DNA of 7,124 nucleotides from Hyphomicrobiales bacterium (GTDB taxonomy: Bacteria > Pseudomonadota > Alphaproteobacteria > Rhizobiales > Aestuariivirgaceae). The stretch covers positions 1 through 7,124 of the forward strand of contig JABDJG010000478.1 of the NCBI GenBank assembly GCA_013002595.1, given 5' to 3'. The notes under the pieces are model-generated. The model was not told the DNA's origin. It ran no database searches and was given only the letters and a program-made list of their open reading frames with translations. The translations under genes and the position numbers were made by a program. Shown in pieces: positions 1 through 6,227 of this stretch; the stretch's first letter is position 1; the number at the start of each line of letters is the position of its first letter.

Positions 1-402
1 AACTTGAACCTTGAGCGGGCAATCAGGGCTGCGCCGCTCCATATAGTCACAATCACGTTCCAGGCTGTCGGCTGCCTCGGTAAGCTCGGCAATCTGTTTA
101 CGCAGGAATTTGACCTGCGCCCTGCCTTTTTCCAGCGCGATTAGCCGCTGTTTTTCCGGACCGCCTTCAGTTTCATAAAGGTCGAGCAATTCCTTGATCT
201 CAACAAGCGTGAAACCGGCCTGTTTGCCGCGCAATGTCAGCATCAGGCGGGCCCGGTCGCGCCGGTTGAAGATCCGGGTCAGGCCACCGGTACGCCGGGT
301 GGGATGCAAGATCCCCTTTGCCTGGTAAAATCGAACTGCACGAGGTGTTACATTAAATTCGCGGCAAAGATCGCCGATCGAAAACTGCTGTTTGTCTTCC
401 AT
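1..402 (-). CDS. MerR-family transcriptional regulator (LiuR-like), C-terminus cut by window edge
   Basis: The reading frame is open from the ATG at 402-400 to the window edge, giving 134 residues with no stop seen. An N-terminal winged helix-turn-helix fits residues 7-50: the IGDL motif (9-12), FNVTPRAVRFYQAKGIL at 16-32, then a basic wing and the RDRARL segment (48-53). LRGKQAGFTLVEIKELLDLY (57-76) is the typical second helical part. Residues about 84-122 are charged and heptad-like, fitting the MerR dimerisation coiled coil. The pattern resembles the LiuR-type subgroup, which controls branched-chain amino acid and acyl-CoA catabolism genes, and that subgroup is about 130-145 residues long, so little is missing. 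The metal-binding cysteine set of MerR/CueR proteins is not evident; C118 and C128 are present. The target and ligand are unknown. It lies downstream of the hydrolase gene on the same strand, 347 bases away, so it probably has its own promoter. Confidence 0.85.
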   Translation of the reverse strand, partial: MEDKQQFSIGDLCREFNVTPRAVRFYQAKGILHPTRRTGGLTRIFNRRDRARLMLTLRGKQAGFTLVEIKELLDLYETEGGPEKQRLIALEKGRAQVKFLRKQIAELTEAADSLERDCDYMERRSPDCPLKVQV

Positions 403-437
403 GATGTGTCTACGCTGCCCCAGCCAGTTAACCCCTG

Positions 438-456
438 CGCGGCCAACACGCGGCCA
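438..456. repeat. Two tandem CGCGGCCA copies, 11-base period, in MerR gene leader
   Basis: CGCGGCCA occurs at 438-445 and again at 449-456, separated by ACA. The 11-base period is about one helical turn, and the pair lies 36-54 bases before the MerR start codon. It could be part of an operator, but a short GC-rich repeat in GC-rich DNA can arise by chance. Confidence 0.3.
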
Positions 457-701
457 CGCCCTATAGATCAGCCTGGGAAAACATCGAACATAACGACCGT
501 TGTGACTGCGGCCAGCGAACGTCGACAGACCTCCATATCGCGCACCGCGATCAGGATTGCCAAACAGTCGTACAAGTCCGCCACTCTAAGGCAGCAGTCT
601 GTTTATTCGGTTGAAACCGCCGAAAACCCTCACGTTACCGGCCGCTTAATCTCCCCAAACGTCCGTCTGAATCTTTCAATCCAAACATTAAAGAAATACC
701 A

Positions 702-718
702 CAATAGTACAACTATTG
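702..718. promoter_or_regulatory. 17-base perfect palindrome resembling a GntR/FadR-type operator
   Basis: CAATAGT (702-708) and ACTATTG (712-718) are perfect inverted repeats around the triplet ACA. The core TAGTACAACTA fits the TNGTNNNACNA pattern known for FadR-subfamily GntR regulators, on both strands. It lies 31 bases past the hydrolase stop codon. The AT-rich 7-base-pair arms lack a following T-run, so an operator is a better reading than an intrinsic terminator. No GntR gene is in the window and no start codon lies close by, so the function is unproven. Confidence 0.4.
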
Positions 719-749
719 CCATAGACTGGAATGTCGTATTTGGCACATT

Positions 750-2015
750 TTAGTTCGTGGACAGATCAACGAGGGTCGCTGCCAGAACCTGAGCGCCGAC
801 GGCACAATGGGCCGGTTCGGCCCATTCGTCCGGGTGATGCGACAGCCCGCCCCGGCATGGGATGAAGATCATCGCCGACGGGCAGCGGCGGGCGGCATAG
901 AGCGCATCGTGGAAGGCGCCGGAGGCAAGATGCGCGCATTCGTGGCCAAGTGCGCCGGCCGAAGCTGCCAGCCGATCGACAATATCTTGCGGGAAAGCTG
1001 TCGGGTCCATCTGGGTCGTCGGCGTCACCTTGAAGGAACACGGCGCCGTGGCCTCTTTCAACAGATCATCTATTTGACTGCATTTTCGCTCCAGGACCGA
1101 TTTGTCGGGATGCCGGAAATCAATCGAGAACATGACCTTTTCAGGAATTGTGTTGGGTGAATTCGGCTCAACGATGATCCGGCCGATGGTAAAACGGACG
1201 ATATCGTCGGGATCATCCATCAGCGCATTGAGAGCGGCGACCGCACGGTGCGCCGCCTGGAAGGCATCGTGCCGTCCTTTCAGCGGCGTGGTGCCGGCGT
1301 GACCAGCGGTGCCAAAAATATCAACATTCATCCAGCGCACGCCCTGAATGGAGGTGACGGCGGCAACCGGAATGTTGCCGGCCTCAAGCACAGGACCCTG
1401 CTCGATGTGCGGTTCGATATAGGCATGGGCGGCAAACTGGCGCGGCCGGCGCGGCAGATCCGGTGTGGCTTCAAGCGTTGACTGAAGCGCATCGGCGAGG
1501 CGCACGCCATCGATCCCGATATCATCGAGATAGCCTTCCAGCGGCATGGCGCCGGACCACACGGAAGACCCGGTACAGCCGCGATCAAACCGGCCACCCT
1601 CCTCATTGGTCCATGCAACCATGTCAATCGGCCGGTCAGTCTTGATACCGGCATCATCCATCGCCTGCATTGCCTCGAAGGCGGCCAATACACCGTACGC
1701 TCCGTCGAACTTGCCGCCGGCGGGCTGAGAATCCATATGACTGCCAGCAATGACGGGTTCGGCATCAGCCTGAAGACCGGGGCGGCGAACCCACAGGTTG
1801 GCGGCATCATCGACACTGGCCTCATAGCCCGATTGTTCGGCCCAGCGGATCATCAGGGCGCGCGCTTCGATATCCTCGCGTGACAATGCATGCCGGCAAA
1901 CACCGCCATCCGGGCGGGCGCCAATCGCGGCAAGGTCCATCAGCCGGCCCCAAAGGCGCTCTTCGGAGATCATTTCCGCGGCCGCGCGCGCATTGTCCGA
2001 AACGTCGTTTTTCAT
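750..2015 (-). CDS. Zn-dependent M20-family amidohydrolase (N-carbamoyl-L-amino-acid hydrolase / allantoate amidohydrolase group)
   Basis: The 421-residue product matches the length of the family and carries its metal and catalytic motifs in order. GSHMDSQPAGGKFDGAYGV (91-109) supplies ligands H93 and D104. NEEGGRF (137-143) holds the general base E138 and ligand E139. EPHIEQGPVLE (201-211) gives H203. GTAGHAGTTP (235-244) belongs to the dimerisation domain, PNTIPEK (287-293) and R301 fit the substrate carboxylate contacts, SGAFHDA (365-371) includes H369, and LSHHPDE (391-397) gives ligand H393. Family enzymes are cytosolic dimers that hydrolyse the ureido group of N-carbamoyl amino acids, beta-ureidopropionate or allantoate. 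Sequence alone does not settle which. GGAGG (2022-2026), six bases before the ATG, supports the start. The gene is divergent from a DUF1989 gene, which hints at a shared nitrogen-salvage role. Symbols such as hyuC, amaB or allC would over-specify the substrate. Confidence 0.92.
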   Translation of the reverse strand: MKNDVSDNARAAAEMISEERLWGRLMDLAAIGARPDGGVCRHALSREDIEARALMIRWAEQSGYEASVDDAANLWVRRPGLQADAEPVIAGSHMDSQPAGGKFDGAYGVLAAFEAMQAMDDAGIKTDRPIDMVAWTNEEGGRFDRGCTGSSVWSGAMPLEGYLDDIGIDGVRLADALQSTLEATPDLPRRPRQFAAHAYIEPHIEQGPVLEAGNIPVAAVTSIQGVRWMNVDIFGTAGHAGTTPLKGRHDAFQAAHRAVAALNALMDDPDDIVRFTIGRIIVEPNSPNTIPEKVMFSIDFRHPDKSVLERKCSQIDDLLKEATAPCSFKVTPTTQMDPTAFPQDIVDRLAASAGALGHECAHLASGAFHDALYAARRCPSAMIFIPCRGGLSHHPDEWAEPAHCAVGAQVLAATLVDLSTN

Positions 2016-2077
2016 TGTACGCCTCCGTGCTAGGGTCTGTGGGGTTCAGCTTAAAGACAAAGTCAGGGGTCGGCCAG
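2016..2077. promoter_or_regulatory. 62-base divergent control region of hydrolase and DUF1989 genes
   Basis: Both start codons face away from this short region, which carries both ribosome binding sites: GGAGG on the minus strand at 2022-2026 and AGGGG on the plus strand at 2065-2069. About 38 bases remain between them, so promoter elements for each gene must overlap or lie inside the opposing coding sequence. I see no clear -35/-10 pair or strong palindrome. The layout favours joint control, which is an inference from spacing only. Confidence 0.5.
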
Positions 2078-2671
2078 ATGGCAGCGCAGATTGAAATTCC
2101 CGCCCGGCGGGGCAAGGCAACCCGGCTCGATGCCGGTCAGGCGATCAAGATTACCAATACGCACGGCACGCAGGTTGTCGATTTCTGGGCATTCGTGGCC
2201 GGTCATCTGACGGAATTTGTCGGCATGGAGCACTGCCGGGCGACCTGGAAACGTCTGTTTCCGGTCACCGGCGACCATCTTTACACCAACAAGCGGCGTG
2301 CGCTCATGACACTGGAAGAGGACACATCGCCCGGCCGGCACGATACACTGATGGCGCCGTGCGACAATGAGCGCTACGGGCTCTTGGGCTGCACCGAATA
2401 TCATGACAATTGCCGCGACAACATGCATGCCGGGCTGGCCGAACTGGGGATCAGCGTTCCCTATACGCCCGATTCCCTGAACCTGTTCATGAACATCCCC
2501 TGGCAACAGGACGGATCGCTGTCATTCGATGCCGCGTTGTCAAAGCCCGGCGACTACGTCGTGCTAAGGGCGCAGCTGGACTGCATTGCAGTGATGTCCG
2601 CGTGTCCGCAGGATATCCTCGACATCAACAGCCAGAAACCCGTCGAGGCGCATTTCGAGATCCTGGACTAG
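2078..2671 (+). CDS. DUF1989 / urea carboxylase-associated family protein
   Basis: The product is 197 residues from the ATG at 2078. AGGGG at 2065-2069, eight bases upstream, decides this start over the longer open frame beginning at 1880, which would run into the antisense of the hydrolase gene. Family hallmarks are TQVVDFWAF (31-39), YTNKRRALMTLEEDTSPGRH (69-88), DTLMAPCDNERYGLLG (89-104), EYHDNCRDNMHAGLAELGI (107-125), DSLNLFMNIP (132-141), KPGDYVVLRAQLDCI (156-170) and SACPQDI (174-180). C95, C112 and C176 are candidate metal ligands, since members of this family are known or modelled as metal-binding. The characterised members CgdA and CgdB form the two-subunit carboxyguanidine deiminase of guanidine catabolism, beside a biotin carboxylase and allophanate hydrolase. 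Neither those partners nor a second DUF1989 copy is in this window, so the substrate may differ. It is probably cytosolic, with no signal peptide. The family assignment is firm and the function is open. Confidence 0.88.
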   Translation: MAAQIEIPARRGKATRLDAGQAIKITNTHGTQVVDFWAFVAGHLTEFVGMEHCRATWKRLFPVTGDHLYTNKRRALMTLEEDTSPGRHDTLMAPCDNERYGLLGCTEYHDNCRDNMHAGLAELGISVPYTPDSLNLFMNIPWQQDGSLSFDAALSKPGDYVVLRAQLDCIAVMSACPQDILDINSQKPVEAHFEILD

Positions 2672-2675
2672 GATC
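2659..2675. repeat. Inverted repeat over the DUF1989 stop codon at a convergent gene end
   Basis: GATCCT (2659-2664) and AGGATC (2670-2675) form perfect 6-base arms around GGACT and cover the TAG stop at 2669-2671. The convergent gor stop is only 9 bases beyond the DUF1989 stop, so this stem lies where both transcripts must end. There is no T-run on either side, so it is not a standard intrinsic terminator. Confidence 0.35.
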
Positions 2676-2680
2676 CGTAC

Positions 2681-4042
2681 TCACCCGGCCACCTTCTCGC
2701 GCATCGTAACAAGTTCTTCTGCCGCCGTCGGGTGAACCGCAATTGTCGCGTCGAAATCGGCCTTGGTTGCACCCATCTTGACGGCGATACCGAGAATCTG
2801 GGCCATTTCGCCGGCATCGGGGCCCATGATGTGGCAGCCGAGCACCTTGTCGGTTGTTGCATCAACGATGAGCTTCATCAGCATCTTTTCGTCCGACCCG
2901 GACAGTGTGTGCTTCATGGGACGGAAGACCGATCTGTAGATATCGATTTCGTCATAGGTCTCGCGGGCTTTGGCCTCGGTCAGGCCGACGGTGCCCAGTT
3001 CCGGCTGTGAGAACACCGCCGTTGCGATGTTGTCATGGTCAACGGCGGTTGGCTTGTCGCCATAAACGGTGTCGGCAAAGGCGTGGCCCTCGCGGATCGC
3101 CACCGGCGTCAGGTTCATCCGGTGGGTGACATCGCCAATGGCATATATATTGGGGACATTGGTCTGCGAGAAGCCGTTGACGATGACGGCACCATCATCG
3201 CGGACTTCAATGCCGGCATTGTCAAGACCGAGGCCTTCGATCTTGGGCCAGCGGCCGGTTGCATACATGACAAGACCGGTGTCGAATGGCTTGCCGGTAT
3301 CGGTCGCCACGGTGAAATGGTCACCGTTCTGCTTGATACTCTCGACATGGGCACCGGTGTGGACGGTAATGCCCTTCTTGGCCATTTCCTCAGCCAGATG
3401 GTTGCGCAGATCGTCGTCAAATCCGCGCAATATCTGCTCGCCGCGATACAATAGTGTGGTGTCGACACCCAACCCATTGAAAATGCAGGCAAATTCAACG
3501 GCGATGTAGCCGCCACCCACAATGGTGATGCTCTGTGGCAGTTGATCGAGATGAAAGGCCTCATTGGAGGTGATCGCGTGCACGGAGCCTTCGAATTCGG
3601 GCACATAGGGCGCAGCGCCGACGGCAATCAGGATACGTTCTGCGGTGATCTTGCGGCTCTCGGAGATTAATTCAACGGTATGTGCATCACGCATCTCGGC
3701 CCGGCTGCGGAACACCTCAACACCGGCCTTTTCCAGGTTGGTGACATAAATCTTGCTGAGGCGCTCGATTTCGAGATCCTTGTTGGCGACCAGTGTGGGC
3801 CAATCGAATGAGGCGCCCTCCACCGTCCAGCCAAAGCCGGCAGCATCAGCAAACTCGTCGGCAAAATGGCTGGCATAGACAAACAGTTTTTTCGGCACGC
3901 AGCCACGGATCACGCAGGTGCCGCCATAGCGGTATTCCTCCGCAATGGCGACTCTTGCACCGTATTGCGAGGCAATACGCGCTGCCCTGACGCCACCCGA
4001 GCCGCCGCCGATGACGAACAGATCATAATCGTAATCACTCAT
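2681..4042 (-). CDS. gor: Glutathione-disulfide reductase (NADPH)
   Basis: The 453-residue product has full family length. It reduces glutathione disulfide to two glutathiones with NADPH, as a cytosolic FAD homodimer. In order: the FAD-binding IGGGSGGVRAA (11-21), E35/E36 at the end of the second strand, the redox-active GGTCVIRGCVPKKLF (40-54) with C43 and C48, the NADPH-binding IVGGGYIAVEF (174-184), then R200 and R206 in LLYRGEQILRGFD, which match the arginines that contact the NADPH 2'-phosphate. ATGR (261-264) and YAIGDV (300-305) follow, and the C-terminal HPTAAEE (437-443) supplies the active-site His437-Glu442 pair. The CVIRGCVPKKL context separates it from lipoamide dehydrogenase and mercuric reductase. 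The ATG start overlaps the rpiA end by 8 bases, suggesting coupled translation. It is the last gene of the gabD-rpiA-gor cluster and converges on the DUF1989 gene. Confidence 0.96.
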   Translation of the reverse strand: MSDYDYDLFVIGGGSGGVRAARIASQYGARVAIAEEYRYGGTCVIRGCVPKKLFVYASHFADEFADAAGFGWTVEGASFDWPTLVANKDLEIERLSKIYVTNLEKAGVEVFRSRAEMRDAHTVELISESRKITAERILIAVGAAPYVPEFEGSVHAITSNEAFHLDQLPQSITIVGGGYIAVEFACIFNGLGVDTTLLYRGEQILRGFDDDLRNHLAEEMAKKGITVHTGAHVESIKQNGDHFTVATDTGKPFDTGLVMYATGRWPKIEGLGLDNAGIEVRDDGAVIVNGFSQTNVPNIYAIGDVTHRMNLTPVAIREGHAFADTVYGDKPTAVDHDNIATAVFSQPELGTVGLTEAKARETYDEIDIYRSVFRPMKHTLSGSDEKMLMKLIVDATTDKVLGCHIMGPDAGEMAQILGIAVKMGATKADFDATIAVHPTAAEELVTMREKVAG

Positions 4043-4742
4043 GCCACTTGTCTACCTTGATGGTTTGCAGTCCGCCAGGTCTGCCTATCAGGGCAAGGTC
4101 GGCGGTGCGAATGAACAGGCCGTGATCGGCGACACCGGCGATCGACGACAGCACCTGTGCCAATGTCCCGGCATCTTCGATGCGGCCGAAATGACAATCG
4201 TAGATCAGGTTGGCGTTGTCGGTAACGAAGGGCTCACCGTCCCGCATCCGCAGAACAATGTCGCCCTGGCAGCCACAGGCGGAAGAAGCCGCCTTGATTT
4301 TAAGGCGGGTCGAACCATGACCGAATGGAATGACCTCAACCGGCAGCGGAAACCGGCCCAGGGTCTCCACATGCTTGGAGGCATCGGCAATGACGATCAT
4401 CCGTTTGGACGAGGTGGCAACGATCTTCTCGCGCAGCAAGGCACCGCCGCCACCCTTGATGAGCGACAGCTTGTCGTCAAGCTCATCGGCACCGTCAACC
4501 GTGAGGTCGAGTTCGGGTGTCTCGGCCAGTGTCGTGAGCGGGATGCCCAACTGACTTGCCTGCGTTTCGGTTGCCTTAGATGTCGGCACGCACAAGACAT
4601 TGAGGCCGGCGGAAATTTTCCTGCCAAGCCCGTCAACAAACCGGGCTGCGGTTGAGCCCGTGCCCAGGCCCAACAGCATGCCGTCTTCGATGTGGTCGAG
4701 CGCAGCGTCCGCCGCCGCCTGTTTCTGCTCGTCGGGCGTCAA
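4035..4742 (-). CDS. rpiA: Ribose-5-phosphate isomerase A, probable TTG start
   Basis: The enzyme interconverts ribose 5-phosphate and ribulose 5-phosphate in the non-oxidative pentose phosphate pathway, in the cytosol. From the TTG at 4742 the protein has 235 residues. GLGTGST (25-31) is the phosphate loop, LTVDGADELD (80-89) holds catalytic D83 and D86, and LIKGGGGALLREK (94-106) holds K96 and base E105. RFPLPVEVIPFG follows at 130-141. A stop lies two codons above a GTG at 4754, so only GTG 4754 or TTG 4742 can open the frame. TTG is preferred because the N-terminus then reads MTPDEQK, close to E. coli MTQDELK. It also places GTGST at residues 27-31, as in known RpiA, and a GGGTGG element sits eight bases upstream. 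On that reading rpiA begins one base after the gabD stop. The alternative GTG would add four residues and an 11-base overlap. Confidence 0.94.
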   Translation of the reverse strand: MTPDEQKQAAADAALDHIEDGMLLGLGTGSTAARFVDGLGRKISAGLNVLCVPTSKATETQASQLGIPLTTLAETPELDLTVDGADELDDKLSLIKGGGGALLREKIVATSSKRMIVIADASKHVETLGRFPLPVEVIPFGHGSTRLKIKAASSACGCQGDIVLRMRDGEPFVTDNANLIYDCHFGRIEDAGTLAQVLSSIAGVADHGLFIRTADLALIGRPGGLQTIKVDKWHE

Positions 4743-4743
4743 C

Positions 4744-6213
4744 TCACAGACCACCCATCAGCATGTATTTGATCTCAACGAACTCATCCATGCCGTGTGA
4801 GGATCCTTCGCGGCCGATGCCGCTTTCCTTGACGCCGCCGAACGGGGCGACCTCGGTTGAGATGATGCCTTCGTTGATGCCGACGATGCCATAATCGAGG
4901 CCCTCGCCGACACGCCACACCCGGCCGATGTCGCGGGTGTAGAAGTAGCACGCCAGGCCGAACTCGGTGTCGTTGGCCATCGCCATTGCTTCTTCTTCGG
5001 TCTTGAAGCTGAATAATGGGGCAACCGGTCCGAAGGTCTCTTCGCGGGCGACCGCCATGGCGGTGGTGACATCGCGCAGGATGGTCGGTTCAAAGAAATT
5101 ACCGCCGAGCGACTTGCCGCCGGCAACAACGCTGGCGCCCTTGCCGACGGCATCATCGATATGTTCCTGGACCTTCTCAATCGCTGCCTTGTTGATCAGC
5201 GGCCCGGTGGTGACACCATCCTCGACGCCATTGCCGACCTTCATGCCGGCAACCGCGGCTGCAAGCTTTTCAGCAAAGGCATCATAGACGCCTTCCTGAA
5301 CCAGGATGCGGTTGGCGCACACGCAGGTTTGGCCGGCGTTGCGATATTTCGATGCCATTGCGCCAACAACGGCGGCATCAAGATCGGCATCGTCAAAGAC
5401 GATGAACGGAGCATTGCCGCCGAGCTCCATGCCAACCTTTTTGACGGTGCCAGCACACTGCTCCATGAGGATCTTTCCGATCTCGGTCGAGCCGGTGAAA
5501 GTCAGCATGCGGATGATCGGACTGGAGGTCATCTCGCCGCCGATCTCGGAGGCCTTGCCAGTAACGACATTGACCACACCGGCCGGAATGCCGGCACGCT
5601 CTGCCAGCTCGCAAAGTGCCAGCGCCGACAGGGGTGTTTCCGATGCCGGCTTGATGACGATCGAGCAGCCGGCAGCAAGCGCCGGTCCGGCCTTGCGGGT
5701 GATCATCGCGTTGGGAAAGTTCCACGGTGTAATCGCGGCGACAACACCAACCGGCTGGCGGATGCACACGATGCGGGCATCGACCTTGTGCGAGGGGATC
5801 GTCTCACCGTTGATGCGCTTTGCCTCTTCGGCAAAGAACTCGATGAACGATGCGCCGTAGCCAACCTCGCCGCGCGACTCAGCGAGTGGCTTGCCCTGCT
5901 CGGCAGTCATGATCTGGGCGAGGTCTTCGGTGTTCTCGATGATCAGGTTGAACCAGGCGCGCATGATGTTGCTGCGCTCCTTGGCGGTCTTTGCAGCCCA
6001 GCCCTTCATGGCGGCCGCGGCATCGGCAATGGCGCCAGCGGTTTCCTTGGCGCCCAGCTTGGGCACGCTGGCGATGACCTCGCCGGAGGCCGGGTTGGTG
6101 ACATCGATACGCTCATCGCTGCCGACCCATTTGCCATTGATGTAACAGTCCTCGCGCAGGAGAGACTGATCGGTGATGATGCTGCGCAGCGCCTGGGTTT
6201 TGCTGACGTCCAT
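4744..6213 (-). CDS. gabD: Succinate-semialdehyde dehydrogenase, probably NADP-linked
   Basis: The 489-residue aldehyde dehydrogenase oxidises succinate semialdehyde to succinate, the last step of the GABA shunt, in the cytosol. TPWNFP (162-167) carries N165, the oxyanion residue, and KPASETP (188-194) carries K188 and S191. FTGSTEIG (239-246) is the dinucleotide turn. MELGGN (262-267) has base E263, YRNAGQTCVCANR (290-302) has nucleophile C297 and second cysteine C299, EETFGP (391-396) has E392, and PFGGVKESGIGREGS (457-471) follows. The GQTCVCANR and GVKESGIGREGS blocks resemble E. coli GabD closely. K188 and S191 match the residues that favour NADP there, so NADP preference is an inference. 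The ATG at 6213 is chosen over a GTG at 6261 because AAGGAGG lies seven bases before it. No gabT or GABA transporter is in the window, so glutarate-semialdehyde or another dehydrogenase role stays possible. It is the first gene of the gabD-rpiA-gor cluster. Confidence 0.92.
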   Translation of the reverse strand: MDVSKTQALRSIITDQSLLREDCYINGKWVGSDERIDVTNPASGEVIASVPKLGAKETAGAIADAAAAMKGWAAKTAKERSNIMRAWFNLIIENTEDLAQIMTAEQGKPLAESRGEVGYGASFIEFFAEEAKRINGETIPSHKVDARIVCIRQPVGVVAAITPWNFPNAMITRKAGPALAAGCSIVIKPASETPLSALALCELAERAGIPAGVVNVVTGKASEIGGEMTSSPIIRMLTFTGSTEIGKILMEQCAGTVKKVGMELGGNAPFIVFDDADLDAAVVGAMASKYRNAGQTCVCANRILVQEGVYDAFAEKLAAAVAGMKVGNGVEDGVTTGPLINKAAIEKVQEHIDDAVGKGASVVAGGKSLGGNFFEPTILRDVTTAMAVAREETFGPVAPLFSFKTEEEAMAMANDTEFGLACYFYTRDIGRVWRVGEGLDYGIVGINEGIISTEVAPFGGVKESGIGREGSSHGMDEFVEIKYMLMGGL

Positions 6214-6220
6214 TTTATGG

Positions 6221-6227
6221 CCTCCTT
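6221..6227 (-). promoter_or_regulatory. Strong ribosome binding site of gabD
   Basis: AAGGAGG on the minus strand ends seven bases before the ATG at 6213. It is close to a full anti-16S match, fixes the gabD start, and suggests high translation of the first gene of the cluster. Confidence 0.8.

Larger units (their letters stand above)
403..749. other. 347-base intergenic gap between hydrolase and MerR genes
   Basis: No convincing gene lies here. The plus-strand open frame crossing it (304-753) begins inside the antisense of the MerR gene and encodes nothing recognisable. The gap must hold the 3' end of the hydrolase transcript and the promoter of the MerR gene. The right end (about 660-750) is clearly more AT-rich than the flanking genes. 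Visible structures are a 17-base palindrome at 702-718, a small dyad CGGTT-ga-AACCG at 608-619, a CTATAG box at 461-466 that could be a -10 element for the MerR gene but lacks a good -35, and an 8-base direct repeat at 438-456. No GC-rich stem followed by a T-run is seen, so no intrinsic terminator is called. Confidence 0.7.

Noticed and set aside
608..619. CGGTT-ga-AACCG dyad as terminator for the hydrolase transcript
   Set aside because: The stem is short, has a two-base loop and is not followed by a T-run on either strand.
304..753. Plus-strand 149-codon open frame spanning the intergenic gap
   Set aside because: It starts inside the antisense of the MerR gene, ends over the hydrolase stop, has no ribosome binding site, and its product has no recognisable motif or regular composition.
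741..760. TGGCAC at 741-746 as half of a sigma-54 promoter
   Set aside because: No GC or TTGC element stands at the required distance.
1880..2077. N-terminal extension of the DUF1989 gene
   Set aside because: The added residues are antisense to the start of the hydrolase gene, and a proper ribosome binding site precedes the ATG at 2078.
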